Assembly: GCA_900618425.1 (NCBI GenBank)
Contig: UZAN01044495.1
Coordinates: 5,167-19,492, forward strand
DNA from: Echinostoma caproni
Lineage: Eukaryota; Platyhelminthes; Trematoda; Plagiorchiida; Echinostomatidae
Reading direction: 5' to 3'
DNA length: 14,326 nt
The notes under the pieces are model-generated. The model saw only the letters and a list, made by a program, of their open reading frames with translations, made no database searches and was not told the DNA's origin. This document shows positions 1-8,815 of the stretch, one piece after another. Every line of letters starts with the position of its first letter. The first letter of the stretch is position 1. The translations under genes and the position numbers were made by a program.

Positions 1-228
1 GAGTCTTGACAGGGACAAAAAGCAGTACATTCCCTGCTGACGAGTCCCAAACAGGACGAAACAGCTGTCCCGGTGCTCTTTGTCGGTTATCAAAAACATT
101 TTCCTCGCATGTAAATCCATAAACTTGTGGGGTATTAACAATCCCCCAAGGAGTAAAACTCACACCCAATACCATCAAAATTGCCTGGTACCTCTTCACA
201 ATCGAATGGGCTAATCTACGCTGGCTAC
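1..228 (+). mobile_element. Hammerhead-bearing non-autonomous repeat, partial (copy 1)
   Basis: Homology to the repeat at 6861-7208 (minus strand) extends well beyond the ribozyme core. Both copies have a TGAC-GGGAC block before the ribozyme and GTGCTCTTT just after it. Both then have an ACATTT segment, an ATGTAAAT segment, a CCATCAA segment and finally a 31-base block (198-228 here, 6868-6898 there) that differs at about five positions. The left part, including any promoter, lies outside the window. No protein is encoded. Known relatives are the Smα hammerhead repeats of schistosomes and the pseudo-LTRs of Penelope-like elements. No PLE ORF adjoins this copy, so a stand-alone non-autonomous element is favoured. 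Confidence 0.75.
24..80 (+). ncRNA. Hammerhead ribozyme (copy 1)
   Basis: The conserved hammerhead core is present in order. CTGACGAG (37-44) is followed by stem II, pairing 44-47 with 54-57 around a six-base loop (48-53). GAAA follows (58-61), then a minimal stem III (ACA 61-63 with TGT 66-68, two-base GC loop), and the GTC cleavage triplet ends at base 69. Stem I, formed by bases just before 37 and just after 69, is imperfect: positions 36/70, 34/72 and 33/73 pair, but others do not. The short stem III and GUC site match the type I minimal hammerheads known from schistosome Smα repeats and Penelope-like elements. Self-cleavage should occur after base 69, though the weak stem I may make this copy inactive. 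The core is a very specific match, and a second diverged copy lies at 7006-7050. Confidence 0.88.
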
Positions 229-2802
229 GAAAAGATTTCAAGGTATCCAAATCAGCCAGATTGTTGTCTGAATACCTGAAAACCAGTAATCCGGAATCTA
301 TAAACTTTCCCTGGCCCTGTTCCCTTAATTTGATTTGAACTAATCTGCTCAACTTTGGTCAAGTTAACACATTCTNNNNTGATGCTTGGAATTCCGCACT
401 TCCTGTGGTCATACTCTTTCACCGCCAGGTGGATTCCTGTATCTCCAGTTGAAGACAACTATACAATACTATTGTGTTACACGCTACAAATTAGAAATCC
501 GCACTATCGCAACCTTTGAATGTTTTTGCATGTCTCCAATTTGTTCGTGTCCGTGAACTAGTTTGAGGATATAGATTTCGGGACCGCTCATTCCGCAACG
601 AATCGTTGTTACCAAACTTCAGAAACGTGTTGCAACCCTCATAGTCGTGGTGTTTTTCTGCATGCCATGGAGTCGCACGTGAACGCTATATAGTTCCAAT
701 AATGGGGTATTTGCATGCGAAAAACATTGTCATATGATCGCGAGGGTTGTGAGAATAGTAAGCTCGAAATTGGGATGCAGTTTATAAATCGATGCTCCCC
801 CAAACTAGTTCACTGACAAGTAAAAATGGAATAGGCAGAGAAAATTTCAACGCTCTACTTACGCGGGTAATCAGTAACGGACTACGACAAACTGGTCGTC
901 ATCGCCGTCGTCGTCTATAGTCCCAGTTAACGATGAACGCACGAAAGCACTGAGAACAGTAGGAGAGTGTTGAAATATCGTCATTGTTAGACCGGACAAA
1001 TGCCCATGATTCTTGTGGATACACAGATCAAACTAAATGAGAGAAAAACAAGTCTATGGACCAATTTTGAATGACCACACAGAATGCCGAAAAATGGAGA
1101 GGAAAACTTATTGATGGACGACAAAAGAATCACAACTTACTTTATCTCTGAAAACGTACTAGGATCAGAAATACACTTCTAAAGCACCTACTCGCCCACT
1201 GTGAAAAGTGCGTAACTATTTTTCTTCGACTCCTAAGACTACATACGACATAAATCAGCATTGGGTATGAGATCACTACTTCACTGACTATTCTTCAGAC
1301 TTCACCTTTACGCACATTCCTCAGCTGTTCCAGTCAATCATACACTTGGGAGCACTATAGACTCGAGTTTCACTTTGATCAAAGCTCATCATTGGTGCAT
1401 ACTCATTGTCCTGTCCCGGATTTGAACTGTGGATCCATTGCATGGAACCGGAGTGTGTGTCACCATTGTTCGAATCAGCTCATGCCAGGACTGAACCGAC
1501 TTATCGATTCATGTTTGTTCAGGTGTTGTCTTCAGTGACAAGCAGTCAGTTTATTTTGGCGCGATCGCAAAGAAGGGCAACACAGTTGAGACACAGTTGA
1601 TAACTTCAATCAAAATCCTTCCACAAATTCAGGTCTTCCATGCAGGTTGTAGGCTGAATTGTCATAAACCTACTCGGTTGGGTTCGTATTTCACATCTAA
1701 TTCACAGTTGCTTGTGATTAGTGGTGTGAGATAATCGATATTGATAGATTAGAACTGATTGACAATAAGTCACTGTTCTAAAACAACCTTATTAGTTAGT
1801 TTTATTTCCACGATCATACCTCAAACTAATTTTATTCAGTCGGTTTGTGAGTACCTCTCAAGCATCTTTTGGTCAATACATCTGTTTGCAAACCGGGAAG
1901 TCCATATCTCCAGGACATGGAACGCATCCTATGTGTGTTGAGCGTTGTTTGAAAATTCAATTTCTATCCTGAACGACAGTAGAGCTCAACCCAAAACATT
2001 ATCGAAAAATTCAATGCAGCTCATATTCCCATTAATCCCCTCTCAGAACTGGAAACAATCGATACCTTCCACATCATCGATATAAACCTTACACGGTTTA
2101 AACTTGGCGGGATCGCTCTGACTTTCGTTACTGAAGCTCGAGGGTGATTCGACTCTATCTTTCACGGATCGCGTATGGACAGTTTTATGTGAGAATTATC
2201 TTTAGCAAGAACTTCACTACTAAAGATGAACAATCTGGAACAAAATTTTGTCGATCAATTTACCACTCAACCTTGTTAGCCTTCAAGAAACTGCTGTTCG
2301 AAAGACAGAGCTTGTTATAAATATACCTTTGAATGAGCTACCAAAAAAGGAAGTTGAGAATACGCAACCCATGGCATATTTCTGTCACTAAGTCTAGACT
2401 GTGTGCCATTTATGCTCCTATCCGTCCACCAGTCAGTATCGGTCGCGCGAGCGCAAATTTTGGCTTGATTCAACTCCAAGCCTTATTGTAAGTGGGAAAG
2501 TAGCACAGCACGGGGACAAGTTTGGCTAACTGGGTAGCTATATCTCACCCGTTAGACGCATCGCGGATGAAGTTTCGGCTCTCTAGTTTCTCTCTGATAC
2601 CGCTTTCAATTTTCCAATCCTCTGTTCCTTAATCTGAATGAATGAAGGCGACCAAAGCCGGCGCAATTGGAAGAACAGAAACCACAAAAATATCTTGACG
2701 TGCCCGTGTGGGCGGGAGAAATTCGCATAGTGCGGCACAGGTTAAGCGAAGCGATCGGGTTGGGAATGCAGTGGTTTTAGGGTTTCTAGGGGGAAAAATC
2801 CA
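229..2802. other. No recognisable gene; anonymous non-coding DNA
   Basis: I see no protein domain, tRNA or known element here. Open frames are short (about 60-80 codons) and resemble no family. A four-base run of N sits at 376-379. The stretch 2629-2760 is somewhat GC-richer and open on both strands, which could be an old SINE, but I found no convincing internal promoter or second copy. Confidence 0.5.
376..379. other. Assembly gap (four N)
   Basis: Four undetermined bases in otherwise continuous sequence. The run is too short to be a sized scaffold gap, so it may be a placeholder or low-quality bases. It lies about 150 bp to the right of the hammerhead repeat, so the local join should be treated with caution. 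Confidence 0.95.
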
Positions 2803-2816
2803 ATATATATATATAT
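2803..2816. repeat. (AT)n microsatellite
   Basis: Seven AT dinucleotides in a row about 150 bp upstream of the first PLE fragment. It is a simple sequence repeat with no evident role. Confidence 0.9.
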
Positions 2817-2968
2817 TCATCAAACACGGGCGTCTACTTATTTTTGCACTTGAACAAGTGAATAAAAAACATTTTGTCGCTCTTCTGATTAGACAAGTTT
2901 CTCAAAAGCGATATTTTTTTCTACACATGCCCATATCAGCCGCATGAGCTCAATAAACAGATGAATAA

Positions 2969-4306
2969 ATTTTGCTAGACGCACTCGGTTTCCAGGAAAC
3001 TGAAACAAGCTTTTCCAGTGATAAATGTGAAAAGACAAGCCAGTATAGCAATATTACTTCGGTGGACTTGCTGTCAATCATTGCACATGTTCTTATTCGT
3101 GAAGTTATTCGAATCATTTATGATTATATGGAAACAGAACAAATCAGAACTATTATGCCAGCCTCCGTTATGGAGACACTCCTACCATCGGCGTACTAAA
3201 CATTTCTCATTTACATTCCAAGGAAGGGCATATAGACAAGTTGATGGTGTAGCCATGGGAAGCTTCTTGGTACCAGTACTAGTGGATTTGTGCATGGCAC
3301 ACTTGTAATCCCGAGCTCAGAATTATGTAAACAAGCCACGGTACACAGAAGGTATCACGACGAGCTTTTGTCGTTATAACGAACAATATAAAATAGACCA
3401 AGAACACCCTCAAGGGCCTAAATTGATTGCACCCGAATATACGATTCAGCATGGAAACTGAACAGCAGCCTGGAGTTCCTTGATATAAATATCATTCAAA
3501 AGCCAGATGGAACTGTCACGATCAGTATATCGCAAAGAAACCTGGACAGGTTATCATATGCTTTTGTAAGTTTTGTGTCAATTACATATAGACGTGGTCT
3601 TGTTCATACCCTATTTGAAAGAGCCCGTCGAATCTGCACTGATGACACGACATCAAACGAGATAAGCTTGTTGCGTAACATGTTGAGAATAAATAGTCAT
3701 TCAGAGGAATTTATTGACAGATTCAGTAGGTTGAAGATTATAAAGTTCGTTGTTGCATCATCGTCTAGATTGGAGATTGCGCTTTGTCTTCCTTTCAAAT
3801 GTGATGATGTAACTAATTTATTCCATCAACAGCCACAATCTGTTTTCAAACGGAATTACCACGCAACTAAACCCAGAATTATGAAAAGGACAAAGAGCAC
3901 TCCTGTCTCCTCGGTTAAAGAACGCACACCTCTGTAGGCCAACGCAAACGTAATCTATCAATTCTAATGTAGACGCGGTGATACTTGAATAGGCAAAACA
4001 GAAATGCAATTATGTAATTTGGTTTTAGAATACATTCCAAACTGGATTCATAGCAATATTGCCATCCTAAAGTCCACACAGCAGGTAAAAGGTATGGGCC
4101 ATGCTAACAAAACACCCGGCTGACCATTTGCGAAGTCACGGTTGATGACGCAACACATGGTTGATCGTGATAAAACATTTCGAGCGACTTTTACTCACAT
4201 TAACCCCAGAATGCTTAAGATCGCCGAGATGATTGCAACCAACTGGTGAAAACCAAATCAGTGTCAATAAAAGGAGTTGTTCATCATCCTGAGGTCGACT
4301 TGGTGA
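2969..4306 (+). pseudogene. Penelope-like element RT + GIY-YIG ORF, broken (copy 1)
   Basis: Remnant of a PLE polyprotein (reverse transcriptase followed by GIY-YIG endonuclease). RT motif A survives as SVD (Asp codon 3065-3067) followed by IRIIYDYM. The frame then shifts, and the finger/palm block YRQVDGVAMGS lies at 3228-3263. The frame shifts back near 3305, and the catalytic YxDD is read as YHDE (3353-3364). Stops follow at 3374, 3386 and 3419. Next come LEFLDI (3470-3487), the RGLVHTLFERARRIC block (3593-3637) and LPFKCDD (3788-3808). The remaining sequence stays in one frame with stops: VIYQF (3950-3964), IGKTE (3989-4003), LEYIPNW, then HINPRMLKIAE and a final ...W-stop at 4301-4306 where PLE ORFs normally end. 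The 5' half is missing or unrecognisable. Two frameshifts and about eight stops make it a dead copy. Confidence 0.92.
3938..4306 (+). pseudogene. GIY-YIG endonuclease remnant of PLE copy 1
   Basis: This is the C-terminal nuclease part of the broken element, read in the same frame as the upstream RT block after a TAG at 3935-3937. The family nicks target DNA for integration, and its first catalytic tyrosine lies in a Y-x-F-x-C-x-x-G context. That tyrosine is kept (TAT 3956-3958). The second one, expected just before IG at 3989, is a TGA stop (3986-3988). An extra TAA at 3965 also breaks the domain. Downstream, NWIHSNIAI and DRDKTFRATFTHINPR match the usual PLE C-terminal region after the nuclease core. 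No activity is expected. Confidence 0.85.
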
Positions 4307-5509
4307 TGATTTTCACATTTACTTTTTTTTTGTTTTGAAATTCGTTTCCAAACTCTCTATAAACAGTGTATTTGTATGCAGTGGGCGCCAGTTTTAAAGG
4401 CAACGAACTCGTCTAGGACATAAATTGTGCAATGTTACCATACTGGCTTGCCTTTTCGGAATCGGTTTTCTCACGCATAACAACATAGGGATGAAGTAAC
4501 TCGGGTGTGCGGATATCAAATAACATTAGTTTCGGTTGGTCATCATATTCAGAAATCATATCTTCCTGGAGTGAAAACTGGTGAATGTTATTGCTTCAGA
4601 TACCAATAATGAAGTTCCCACAGCTCCGTTCAGCTTCATCAGTGCTTGTCTTTCTTTTTTATCTGTAAACAACAAGCTCCCTCCTATTCAGTTGTACACA
4701 TTCTTTTCTGATAAACAGCAATTAGGAGTAACCTCCACAGTCACTAAATCTTACAGTTCGTTTATGGGAACCGGTAACCCTTTGTAGGTGGTTCGACTTG
4801 AAGTGTAAGCCACATAAGACTCTAATCGCACGGACGTGGTTGTGAGCTGAACGTCGAACAATCTGCCTGCCACTAACGCTATGTGGTAGTGTTGGTGGTA
4901 GCAGAGTTCTAACCTCAGATTTGAGGCAGAATTAAATTGTTTGTCATCGAGAGTGTATGTTTGAACTGCAACACCAGTTTCATAGACCAATGACCGCAAA
5001 AGATAATTGTTTAATGCAATACCAGCAAACTCCTATATCTATGAACAGCATATAATTTCATTTACTTCTTAGGGGACATAAAACTGAGTAGTTTGGTCAA
5101 CCCTGGTTTGTGGCTTATCACCACTTAACCTGAAAACGCTGTGCTTCATTGGGTTGGTTGATTCTAAGATTCATTGGTTTCATAAAATACTTGCTTCTCA
5201 ATTTCTGAGTGCATTGGATGATCAAATGACATCAGTAGACCCCAAAAACAAAACAGTCACATCTATATGATGTTTAATAGCCTGTCCGTTATTTTCCATG
5301 TGTTCACAAGTAACAGTTGCATAGATGGATGGGTGGGTGGGTGGTCTTATGTGGAACGATCACAGCTAGTTCAGCTATGCTTCCATAGAACACACGCCTC
5401 GGTGTTGTGCAATCTAGTTTATCTCAGTTCAACTCGTGAAAACTTGTTCTCCAGCTTGCCACATACATACACCTACGCAAACGAACAACCAGTTTTGTTT
5501 GGCGTGTAC
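4307..5509. other. No recognisable gene; 3' flank of PLE copy 1 and anonymous DNA
   Basis: Immediately after the PLE end is a T-rich tract (nine T at about 4323-4331). The rest has no identified domain. Open frames at 4581-4787 (plus) and 4751-4999 (minus) resemble nothing I recognise and overlap each other, so I do not call genes. A G-rich run is listed separately. Confidence 0.5.
5327..5344 (+). repeat. (GGGT)n run, possible G-quadruplex
   Basis: GGATGGGTGGGTGGGTGG gives three GGG runs flanked by GG runs with one- or two-base loops. This can fold as a two-tier G-quadruplex on the plus strand. It may equally be a simple tandem repeat without function. Confidence 0.6.

Positions 5510-5541
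<32 letters not shown>
5510..5541. repeat. (TA)n(GT)n compound microsatellite
   Basis: About twelve TA units run directly into four GT units. It is a typical compound dinucleotide repeat of animal non-coding DNA. Confidence 0.95.
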
Positions 5542-6238
5542 AATCGAAAAAGCTAGAGCGAATACCGGCTAGATCGAACTCATTGACGAGGCGCCATTAA
5601 CCTAGGTAAGTTCATGCTTTCCACACGTGGGTACACCGAATTTCACTTATTATATCATGCGGAAAATGAACGGTTATTCGTATAAAACTAATTTACGCTA
5701 TAACTTTTACGAATTTTGAGATTAACCAATATATTGCAAAAGTAATCTTATTATTATTGCTCATTGATCGCACAATTAAAAACAATGAAAAAGAACTATT
5801 TATATTATCCAGTTGTTTTATGGAAGCACAAACTCCAACTTTATTCAAAAGACCAACCGTATTCTTTGGTTTGCTCCAATCATCAAGTATTTAGAGAAGA
5901 ATGTTTGTTTTGTAATTCAAATTATACAAATTTTATTCTATCGATGAGGTAGCCAGACACGGGATGTGGCTGACTGACACTGAGCTCAGTGGCCGCTCGG
6001 TGACGTTTCCTTGTAAAATTGAAACAATCATGTGCACATTTCGTGTCTCTCGTAAGCAAATTTAATGTGCGTTTGATCGGTATATGTCAGCAAACTTCAT
6101 CCACTTAAAAATACTGAGCAGAAAGCCTTGCACTTCTTCCCTCGAGCTAAACTTAGCCCAAATGTTTAGGATAACACGACTACGTGTTCTACATTCTCAT
6201 CGAAAGAGAACCAATGTCAAGTAATTTGTTGTTCATAC
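5542..6238. other. No recognisable gene; AT-rich spacer
   Basis: AT-rich sequence with no identifiable domain. A perfect 5' splice-site consensus (AG/GTAAGT) occurs at 5604-5611 but no partner exon is evident. A perfect 14-bp palindrome (CACTGAGCTCAGTG) lies at 5978-5991. The 62-codon open frame at 5764-5952 matches nothing I know. Confidence 0.45.
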
Positions 6239-6364
6239 TTGGATGGGTTAATTCGAATGTGAAAAAGATCAGTGCTATCAGTGTGGCCTCGTTGCTTAGC
6301 TGATAGAGCTCGCGTAAAAAGCGTAGGCGTCGGCCATGCGTGGATTCCAATCCCACCAAGGCTA
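6239..6364 (+). mobile_element. tRNA-derived SINE, copy A
   Basis: The segment 6286-6364 is tRNA-like. It has a partial acceptor match (GCCT with AGGC), an A box (TAGCTGATAGAGC, 6297-6309) within a D-arm that pairs GCTT with GAGC, and a T-arm-like B box (GGATTCCAATCC, 6342-6353) with GTGG/CCAC stem bases. The anticodon arm and part of the acceptor do not pair properly, so this is not a working tRNA. The 5' flank (6239-6285) is repeated before copy B, showing that the repeat includes more than the tRNA part. An RNA polymerase III transcribed SINE is the likeliest origin. Confidence 0.65.
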
Positions 6365-6522
6365 CTGAACTTTTCATAATCGAAATACAAACTTCAATTC
6401 TGCCAAATAACAATTCGAAAAATTACCCTTGTCTTAGAAGCTCATTCGGTGGACTCCGGTGAATTCTAACGAAAATCTGTCAGCTTACATGCTAACTGAT
6501 GGATGCCATGTGCCTCTGTAAG

Positions 6523-6599
6523 TTGGATGGGTCAATTCGAATGTGAAAAGATCAGTGCTGTCGGTGTGGTCTCGTAGCTTAGCTGGTAGAGCGTGCGCA
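6523..6599 (+). mobile_element. tRNA-derived SINE, truncated copy B
   Basis: Direct repeat of 6239-6315 with few mismatches, including TTGGATGGGT, GAATGTGAAAA, GATCAGTGCT and the A box (TAGCTGGTAGAGC, 6575-6587), which here is closer to the tRNA consensus. The similarity stops soon after the A box, so the B box and tail are missing. The two copies lie 284 bp apart, which fits either tandem insertion of one family or a local duplication. Confidence 0.65.
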
Positions 6600-6860
6600 T
6601 ACAAAGTAATTTATTGATGATGTATGAAGTATTTTTCCTTATAGCAAACTTCACCTTTGATGTTTCCTCTGCTCGGACAGTATTATTATTTCCATTACGT
6701 AATTCTGAAGAGTACAGAAATTGATCGGAAGTTTTGAGCAGCAATATAAAACAAAAAATCATAGAAAACACTGGTAACAGGGACTCCAATTAGGTTATGA
6801 TTTCCAAATAATTCCCTGACACATATTGTATAATTAAACCTAGAACATTTAAAGAGCTGT

Positions 6861-6900
6861 TTTTATGGTGGCAAGCTTGGATTAGCCCTTTCGATTGTTA
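6861..6900. repeat. Direct repeat, left copy (308-bp unit)
   Basis: Matches 7169-7208, with GCAAGCTTGGATTAGCCC as the shared core; one mismatch lies in the last 30 bases and more in the first ten. A related block also occurs in copy 1 of the family at 198-228 in opposite orientation. Confidence 0.85.
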
Positions 6901-7005
6901 CGCTTGATGGTCTTGGGCGTGGGTATCACTTCTTGAGAGATCGTAAATTCTCCATAATTTCATGCATTTACATACAATGGAAATGTTTGTGATGCCACAA
7001 AAAGA

Positions 7006-7050
7006 GCACTGGACATTTGTTTCGTCCTTTCGGGGACTCGTCAGTAATGC
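7006..7050 (-). ncRNA. Hammerhead ribozyme (copy 2)
   Basis: On the minus strand the core is complete. CTGACGAG is at 7044-7037. Stem II pairs GTCC with GGAC (7037-7034 with 7027-7024) around a six-base loop. GAAA follows, then stem III ACA/TGT with a two-base AA loop (7020-7013), and the GTC cleavage triplet (7014-7012). Stem I pairs GCATT (7050-7046) with AGTGC (7010-7006, one G-U), with a single mismatch next to the core. Every residue of the catalytic core that I can check is kept, so this copy is the better candidate for self-cleavage, after the C at 7012. It is a type I fold with a minimal stem III, as in schistosome and PLE hammerheads. Confidence 0.92.
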
Positions 7051-7168
7051 GTGAATCTTGTGTGTCCCCGTCAGGACCCGAACAGCGAACTTTCGGGCTG
7101 AGAATTCAAACCCTCACTACTGAGAGACACGGTCGACAGTCATCATCTGGTGCGAATGGCTCAATCAG

Positions 7169-7208
7169 TTTTAGAGTAGCAAGCTTGGATTAGCCCGTTC
7201 GATTGTTA
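7169..7208. repeat. Direct repeat, right copy (308-bp unit)
   Basis: Partner of 6861-6900. Similarity ends at about 7208 on the right, marking the element edge. Together the two blocks behave as the ends of one monomer in a head-to-tail array, or as short pseudo-terminal repeats. Confidence 0.85.
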
Positions 7209-8345
7209 AGAAGCACAAGGCATTATTCAGCTACTGCTAAGAGCTAACTTCACTTGGTGTTGAAAATCCAGGAAACTAAATATTGTTACACAAAAGCTTG
7301 TTTTCGGATGGGAAAATTTTGTAATAGGTTGATTTTCTGGCTCCATTTTTTTCTAATTCAAATATTTATCCAAGGCTTTTTATATATGTTCACTAATTGC
7401 GGTTAGATACCGTATATAAACGCGCTAGCAAACTTTAATTTTTTTTTCAATTAATTGCCCGGTTTTACTGAACAGAGTACTGACTAAGTCCCTCAATGGG
7501 GCGGTTATTTCAAACCGAGGTGATCGTTCCGAGTAGACGAAGTATTATCTTTAAGCAAATCTTTCGATCTCGGGGGATTGGTAGACTGGTCTTATCCACG
7601 GATAAGACTCATTGAGATTCACCTCTTATTGACTATCGTTTTTCCTTCATCCGTATTGAAAACTGTGGTGGATATCATCATACACGACAGCGCCATCTCT
7701 TGTATCACTCTTATAACCCAAACGAAAAACTGTGTGATGACTGATATTAGTGATACCCGGTTATGGATGAAAAATCCTAGTCTCGAATGATCTTCCCGAT
7801 CTGCAAATGAGATCTACGTCACCTAATTCACATCGGGACAGAGAAAGAGAGATTCCCGGATACGCATGCCTGACGAGGGTGCATAACCGTTAGTGTGTGG
7901 CCAGTTAAAGTTTGCTCGGTCATTCCTATACTGCTCAGCCATAAAACACTGAAAATCGGTCCGAGCATCGAATTGGCTTCGGTTGAACGCATTGAACCCA
8001 TCATGGAAATGTTTCTTCGAGGCTTGTCTGTCTCAAATCCACTCCCCGAGCCTAAATCGAGAGATTCGCGTTGCCCATTCCTGATTTCTTTCTGGTCCTA
8101 TTCTTCTTCTTCTTTAGACATAACGCTGTGACATAATGGATAATTGAAACAAAATAACCTCGTTGACTAATCTGCGTATTTTATATCAGTATAATCGGTT
8201 GGAAATTGTCAGTGAATTGGGTCTTGGCGATTACACTCTGAAACCTTTGCAGCAGTGGGATGTCATTAAAAAAGGGAAATGGATGAAAACCAACTGAATC
8301 TCACCGGGGCTACTGATACCAATTAGTATATGACCTTATTGACGT
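7209..8345. other. No recognised gene; possible short open frame on minus strand
   Basis: No known domain is evident. The minus strand is open for about 89 codons (8097 down to the TGA at 7828-7830), and the plus strand is open over 7895-8131. I could not tie either frame to a family. A TTC repeat lies at about 8100-8114. An 8-base inverted repeat (7702-7709 and 7749-7756) is too short to interpret. Confidence 0.4.
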
Positions 8346-8815
8346 TGTGAGACCTTGAATTTGCGGGTAGAAGACATCCGTGGCCTAGTGGTTTTCGACA
8401 ATCGATGTTTACGTAGTCTGGTACAAGTGGAATGGAGTGAGTGGGTTAGTAACTTACATGTAAGTCGTCGGGCGTTTAGGAATGTATCCAACAAGAACTC
8501 GCTGTCGCATCGAATTCAGCTCAACAGGCTCCGTTGGTTAGGACACGTTTTGCGTATGTCCGACGGTCACCCACAACAGCGCGCCTTATTCGCAGTGGCT
8601 GCTGCACACTGAACGAAACCACTTAAAGGCCCGCAGATAATGTGGAAACGAGGCATGAAGAAATGCACAGTGACCAGGTAGATTAGCTGTCTCTCGTCTT
8701 CCCGGTTGGGGTTCAAAAGACTAAAACCGTATGGTTGGAGACACTGAAGGTCATAGCTGTAAACCGAGAGCAATGGCGAACTTGCTATCACTCCTTATCA
8801 GGCCAGAATGCTTGA
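8346..8815 (+). pseudogene. RTE-like non-LTR retrotransposon ORF, C-terminal fragment, broken
   Basis: This is the C-terminal region that follows the reverse transcriptase in RTE-type elements common in schistosomes. From 8346 it reads CETLNLRVEDIR, then VFDNRCLRSL, VSNLHVSRRAF and LNRLRWLGHVLRMSD, which is the family's hallmark 'LRWLGHVLRM' block. A TGA at 8610-8612 looks like a mutated Trp codon. The same frame continues with KGPQIMWKRGMKKCT. Two frameshifts follow: VSRLPGWGSKD (frame from 8689) and WLETLKVIAVNREQWRTCYH (frame from 8732), ending at a TGA (8813-8815) where the ORF should end. The RT and endonuclease domains are absent, which is usual for 5'-truncated non-LTR copies. Not functional. 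Confidence 0.88.

Larger units (their letters stand above)
6861..7208 (-). mobile_element. Hammerhead-bearing repeat with 308-bp direct-repeat spacing (copy 2)
   Basis: The unit reads on the minus strand. The block 7169-7208 is directly repeated at 6861-6900 (offset 308 bp; the inner 30 bases differ at one position), so one full monomer plus the start of the next is present. Reading from 7208 downwards it holds a B-box-like sequence (GGTTTGAATTC, about 7112-7102) in a T-arm-like context, the hammerhead (7050-7006), then the conserved tail shared with copy 1. It encodes no protein. Repeats of about this size carrying a pol III promoter and a hammerhead are known as Smα in schistosomes. Tandem copies would let the ribozyme cut multimer RNA to monomers. 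Assignment to Smα itself is not proven. Confidence 0.75.

Noticed and set aside
252..458. Protein-coding gene on the minus strand (68 codons).
   Set aside because: The frame spans the N gap, has no family resemblance and is of chance length.
1469..1477. GTTCGAATC as a B box of a SINE.
   Set aside because: No A box at a suitable distance and no repeat copy in the window.
5604..5611. Perfect 5' splice-site consensus AG/GTAAGT marking an exon end.
   Set aside because: No convincing open exon with an acceptor precedes it, and several other GTAAGT strings occur in the window by chance.
5978..5991. Perfect 14-bp palindrome as an operator or integration site.
   Set aside because: There is no neighbouring gene and no second copy; one such palindrome in 14 kb is weak evidence of function.
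6286..6364. A functional tRNA gene.
   Set aside because: The A and B boxes fit, but the anticodon arm does not form properly and the acceptor stem has mismatches; the flanks are repeated elsewhere, pointing to a SINE.
7702..7756. Eight-base inverted repeat as a structured RNA or element terminus.
   Set aside because: Too short with a 39-base gap; expected by chance at this window length.
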